A stretch of DNA of 64,000 nt from Pseudoscleropodium purum (lineage: Eukaryota; Streptophyta; Bryopsida; Hypnales; Brachytheciaceae). The stretch's first letter is position 1; each line of letters begins with the position of its first letter. The stretch is from assembly GCA_963969395.1 (NCBI GenBank), contig OZ017804.1:12958001-13022000 (forward strand), in the 5' to 3' direction. Below the pieces are notes generated by a model. That model worked only from the letters and a program-made list of their open reading frames with translations. It did no database searches and was not told the origin of the DNA. Of the stretch, positions 62,176 to 64,000 are shown in pieces. The position numbers and the translations under genes are program-made.

Positions 62176-64000
62176 CTAGTCGCTCGAGCTCGGGCTATCC
62201 GAAGCCGACTTCGACGCTTCTCTCCGTTTCTTCTTGTGCGATCTACTGGAACTCTTCTTTCGTTTCACCCCGTCGTCGGATTCCACATCATCTTTCTCAG
62301 CCTCCACTGAAGGTGATCTCTCTGACGATCTTCTCGAGCGGCGTCTCTTCTGCTTTGTGGTATTGTCGTCGTCGTTATCCTCCTTGATTTTGTCTGCTCC
62401 CGATGGAGGTACTTCACGGGACTCCGATGGGGATTGCTTCCTTCGGTGGTGTCGGTGCTTCCGCCGCTTCTTTTCCCGCCTCTCCTCGTCGTCCTTCCTG
62501 TGCTTTTTCTTGTGCCGCCGTCGTTCCTTCCGCTGGTCTGCATCCTCCTCTTCTTCATCCTCGTCTTCACCTTTCTCAGCAACATTTTCATAACCGTGTT
62601 TCTTGCGATGCCGTCGATGTCGATCCCGACGACGTTCTTGCTCTTCCTCGTCCACTCCTGCTTCTCGTAATTTCTTTCGGGACCTTCGATCACGAGATTT
62701 TTCTTCCACACCTGCCCCAACCGATTGATTTCTAGAATCTAGTTCAACATCATCCGTCTCGGCAATTACACCTGGGAACTCTCCGAGTATTCTCCTCTCA
62801 TCACCGTCTGCCGGCTCCAATGCCTCAACTGGTTTCGTTCGACTCTTCGTCTCGTCGTCTGCGTCCTCGTCCATTTCCTCGTCGGACTCACCTTTCCTGT
62901 CGCTCACGATTGGATCCTTGTCCAAACCAAAACTTTTCGGTGATCCTTCCAAATCTCCCAAAACCTCACTCTGTTTAACAATTTCCACCACAGATGCTTT
63001 CTCGAGTCCACCTTCATGTAAAAGTTTCTCTTCCATAACCTTCGAACTCACAAGTTCTTCCCACACCGGGAGCCGCTCCATCGAACTCTTCTTAGCCTCA
63101 TCGGAGAACTCAAATGTCGCTATCGAGACATTCTCGGTGAATCTCCTCGACCTATGATTGGCACCATTCAAAGGCTCAACAGGCAACTTCAACGTCTTCC
63201 AACCACCGACCTCTGTGACGATCTCCGCCTGGGACTCGGAAAAAAATCCACCTGCCCCTTTCACACCAGGGTCATAGTCCTTTCCGTTCTGCACATCCCT
63301 CTGCGCTGTAACCCCGGAATCCGTTTCAACTGCACCGGTGAACAATCTCTCTTCCTCATGTCTGATAGCCTTGCTCACTAATCTCTCTTTCTTATCTTTG
63401 CTCTTCGGCTTCTCGCGACCCTGAAATTTGATGTCATCCCGCCAATCGTCTATCAACTCCGTCTCTTCGTCATCGCTGCCATCGTCGGCTGGCACTGTCC
63501 TCTCTTTACTGCCCCTCTTCACTGCCTTGTTGAAGCCCTTCATCTCAGCTACTGCGCCGGATTCGGATGGAGGCACACCACACAAAACAACGTTCCTCGA
63601 GTCCTCAACACCGCTTAATTGCTGCATTCTTTTCTCTTCCAGATCTTTCAGAATGGTCGCAGTGTCCAGTCTCGTGTTCAAGGATGACTTCACCTCCGAA
63701 ACAACCTCATCAACTACGACACTCTTGCTTGTCAATACACCGTTTACGGTCGCACCTGATTCGCTCAGAACCTCATCGCTTTTCCCAGAGAGCACCCTTT
63801 CCCCTTCCATCCTATCGTCCCTCACAGCACCGCCGCTTTCCTTTCTGGCCGGGCTCTGCGTGTTCTCCCTTACAGTGCCTGGACTTCGCAACAACTTGCC
63901 GTCTTTCGAACTACCCCTCCCTCGCACAGGACTCCTGCTCCTGCTTCTAGACCGACTCTTCCTCGGCTCTTTCGAACGCGACCTTGTCCGCCTCGGACCT
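62176..64000 (-). CDS. Second copy of the RS-domain splicing-factor-like gene (last exon, partial)
   Basis: An uninterrupted frame corresponding to the last exon of the gene at 29777-34931, in the opposite direction and cut by the window edge, so the first exons are not seen. The frame reads through the join-equivalent of 33056 without a start codon; it is an exon, not a free gene of 583 codons. Compared with its partner, the first 350 residues or so differ only around FFSESQAEIV (one substitution and one extra residue). The rest has many replacements, a net loss of about 17 residues in the K/R/H-rich block, and one extra DNTT-type insertion. All gaps keep frame, which suggests that selection still acts. 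It carries the same charged, arginine-rich tail and ends in the same SSSRSHKKKRREASKSAS-type tail. Confidence 0.85.
   Translation of the reverse strand, partial: GPRRTRSRSKEPRKSRSRSRSRSPVRGRGSSKDGKLLRSPGTVRENTQSPARKESGGAVRDDRMEGERVLSGKSDEVLSESGATVNGVLTSKSVVVDEVVSEVKSSLNTRLDTATILKDLEEKRMQQLSGVEDSRNVVLCGVPPSESGAVAEMKGFNKAVKRGSKERTVPADDGSDDEETELIDDWRDDIKFQGREKPKSKDKKERLVSKAIRHEEERLFTGAVETDSGVTAQRDVQNGKDYDPGVKGAGGFFSESQAEIVTEVGGWKTLKLPVEPLNGANHRSRRFTENVSIATFEFSDEAKKSSMERLPVWEELVSSKVMEEKLLHEGGLEKASVVEIVKQSEVLGDLEGSPKSFGLDKDPIVSDRKGESDEEMDEDADDETKSRTKPVEALEPADGDERRILGEFPGVIAETDDVELDSRNQSVGAGVEEKSRDRRSRKKLREAGVDEEEQERRRDRHRRHRKKHGYENVAEKGEDEDEEEEDADQRKERRRHKKKHRKDDEERREKKRRKHRHHRRKQSPSESREVPPSGADKIKEDNDDDNTTKQKRRRSRRSSERSPSVEAEKDDVESDDGVKRKKSSSRSHKKKRREASKSASDSPSSSD

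Larger units (their letters stand above)
60780..64000 (-). repeat. Right arm of the large inverted duplication
   Basis: Reverse complement of 33056-36390, continuing past the window edge. Small frames in other phases (for example plus-strand 63567-63950 against minus-strand 33106-33489) are identical too, which shows base-level identity in that part. Confidence 0.93.

Noticed and set aside
1..64000. tRNA, rRNA, CRISPR arrays or bacterial-type operons
   Set aside because: No cloverleaf, ribosomal or array pattern was seen, and the spliced genes show nuclear plant DNA.

Overview
The window reads as nuclear DNA of a land plant. Evidence: a plastid-type 4-alpha-glucanotransferase with a transit-like N-terminus, spliceosomal GT-AG introns (one with a TACTAAC branch-point sequence), a plant-type GLE1, a Ty1/copia retrotransposon, and CACTA and hAT relics. 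GC-richer genes sit in long, very AT-rich DNA full of decayed repeats. A seed-free plant such as a moss or other bryophyte fits the compact genes and AT-rich spacers, but this is a guess; nothing here fixes the species. No tRNA, rRNA or CRISPR array was recognised.

Layout, left to right. 1-5057: AT-rich spacer with a perfect 127-bp tandem duplication and a short inverted-repeat element. 5058-7031 (-): intronless DPE1-type glucanotransferase of plastid starch/maltose metabolism. 7032-15750: its GC-richer 5' flank, then spacer with a MITE-like element, a dispersed-repeat copy and a 199-bp tandem duplication. 15751-18599 (+): spliced gene for a membrane-anchored protein I cannot identify. 18600-22160: spacer. 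22161-27112: complete but disabled copia element with 264-bp LTRs and 5-bp target duplications. 29777-34931 (+): large splicing-factor-like gene encoding a filamin-type domain, CCCH finger, RRM and RS region in one 1266-residue protein. 38316-39596: decayed reading frame of unknown family split by a 182-bp CACTA-type foldback MITE. 40902-42786 (+): intron-containing pseudogene of proteasome ATPase RPT2. 43344-48516 (-): 13-exon GLE1 mRNA-export gene. 48900-60700: repeat-rich spacer with two more dispersed-repeat copies, a degenerate tandem array, an open but interrupted frame and a hAT transposase relic. 60780-64000 (-): second, inverted copy of the last exon and 3' flank of the splicing-factor-like gene, running off the window edge.

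The most notable structure is the pair of convergent paralogues. At least 3.2 kb (33056-36390 and 60780-64000) is repeated in opposite orientation about 24 kb apart. About the first 1.05 kb of shared coding sequence is almost identical, whereas the rest of the exon and the 3' flank have clearly diverged. That step in identity suggests gene conversion. Both copies stay open, so both may be functional.

The intact genes do not form a pathway. Two act on mRNA (the RS/RRM protein in splicing, GLE1 in export), one on plastid glucans, and one is unknown. All exon models were inferred by eye from frame continuity and splice signals, without transcript data.
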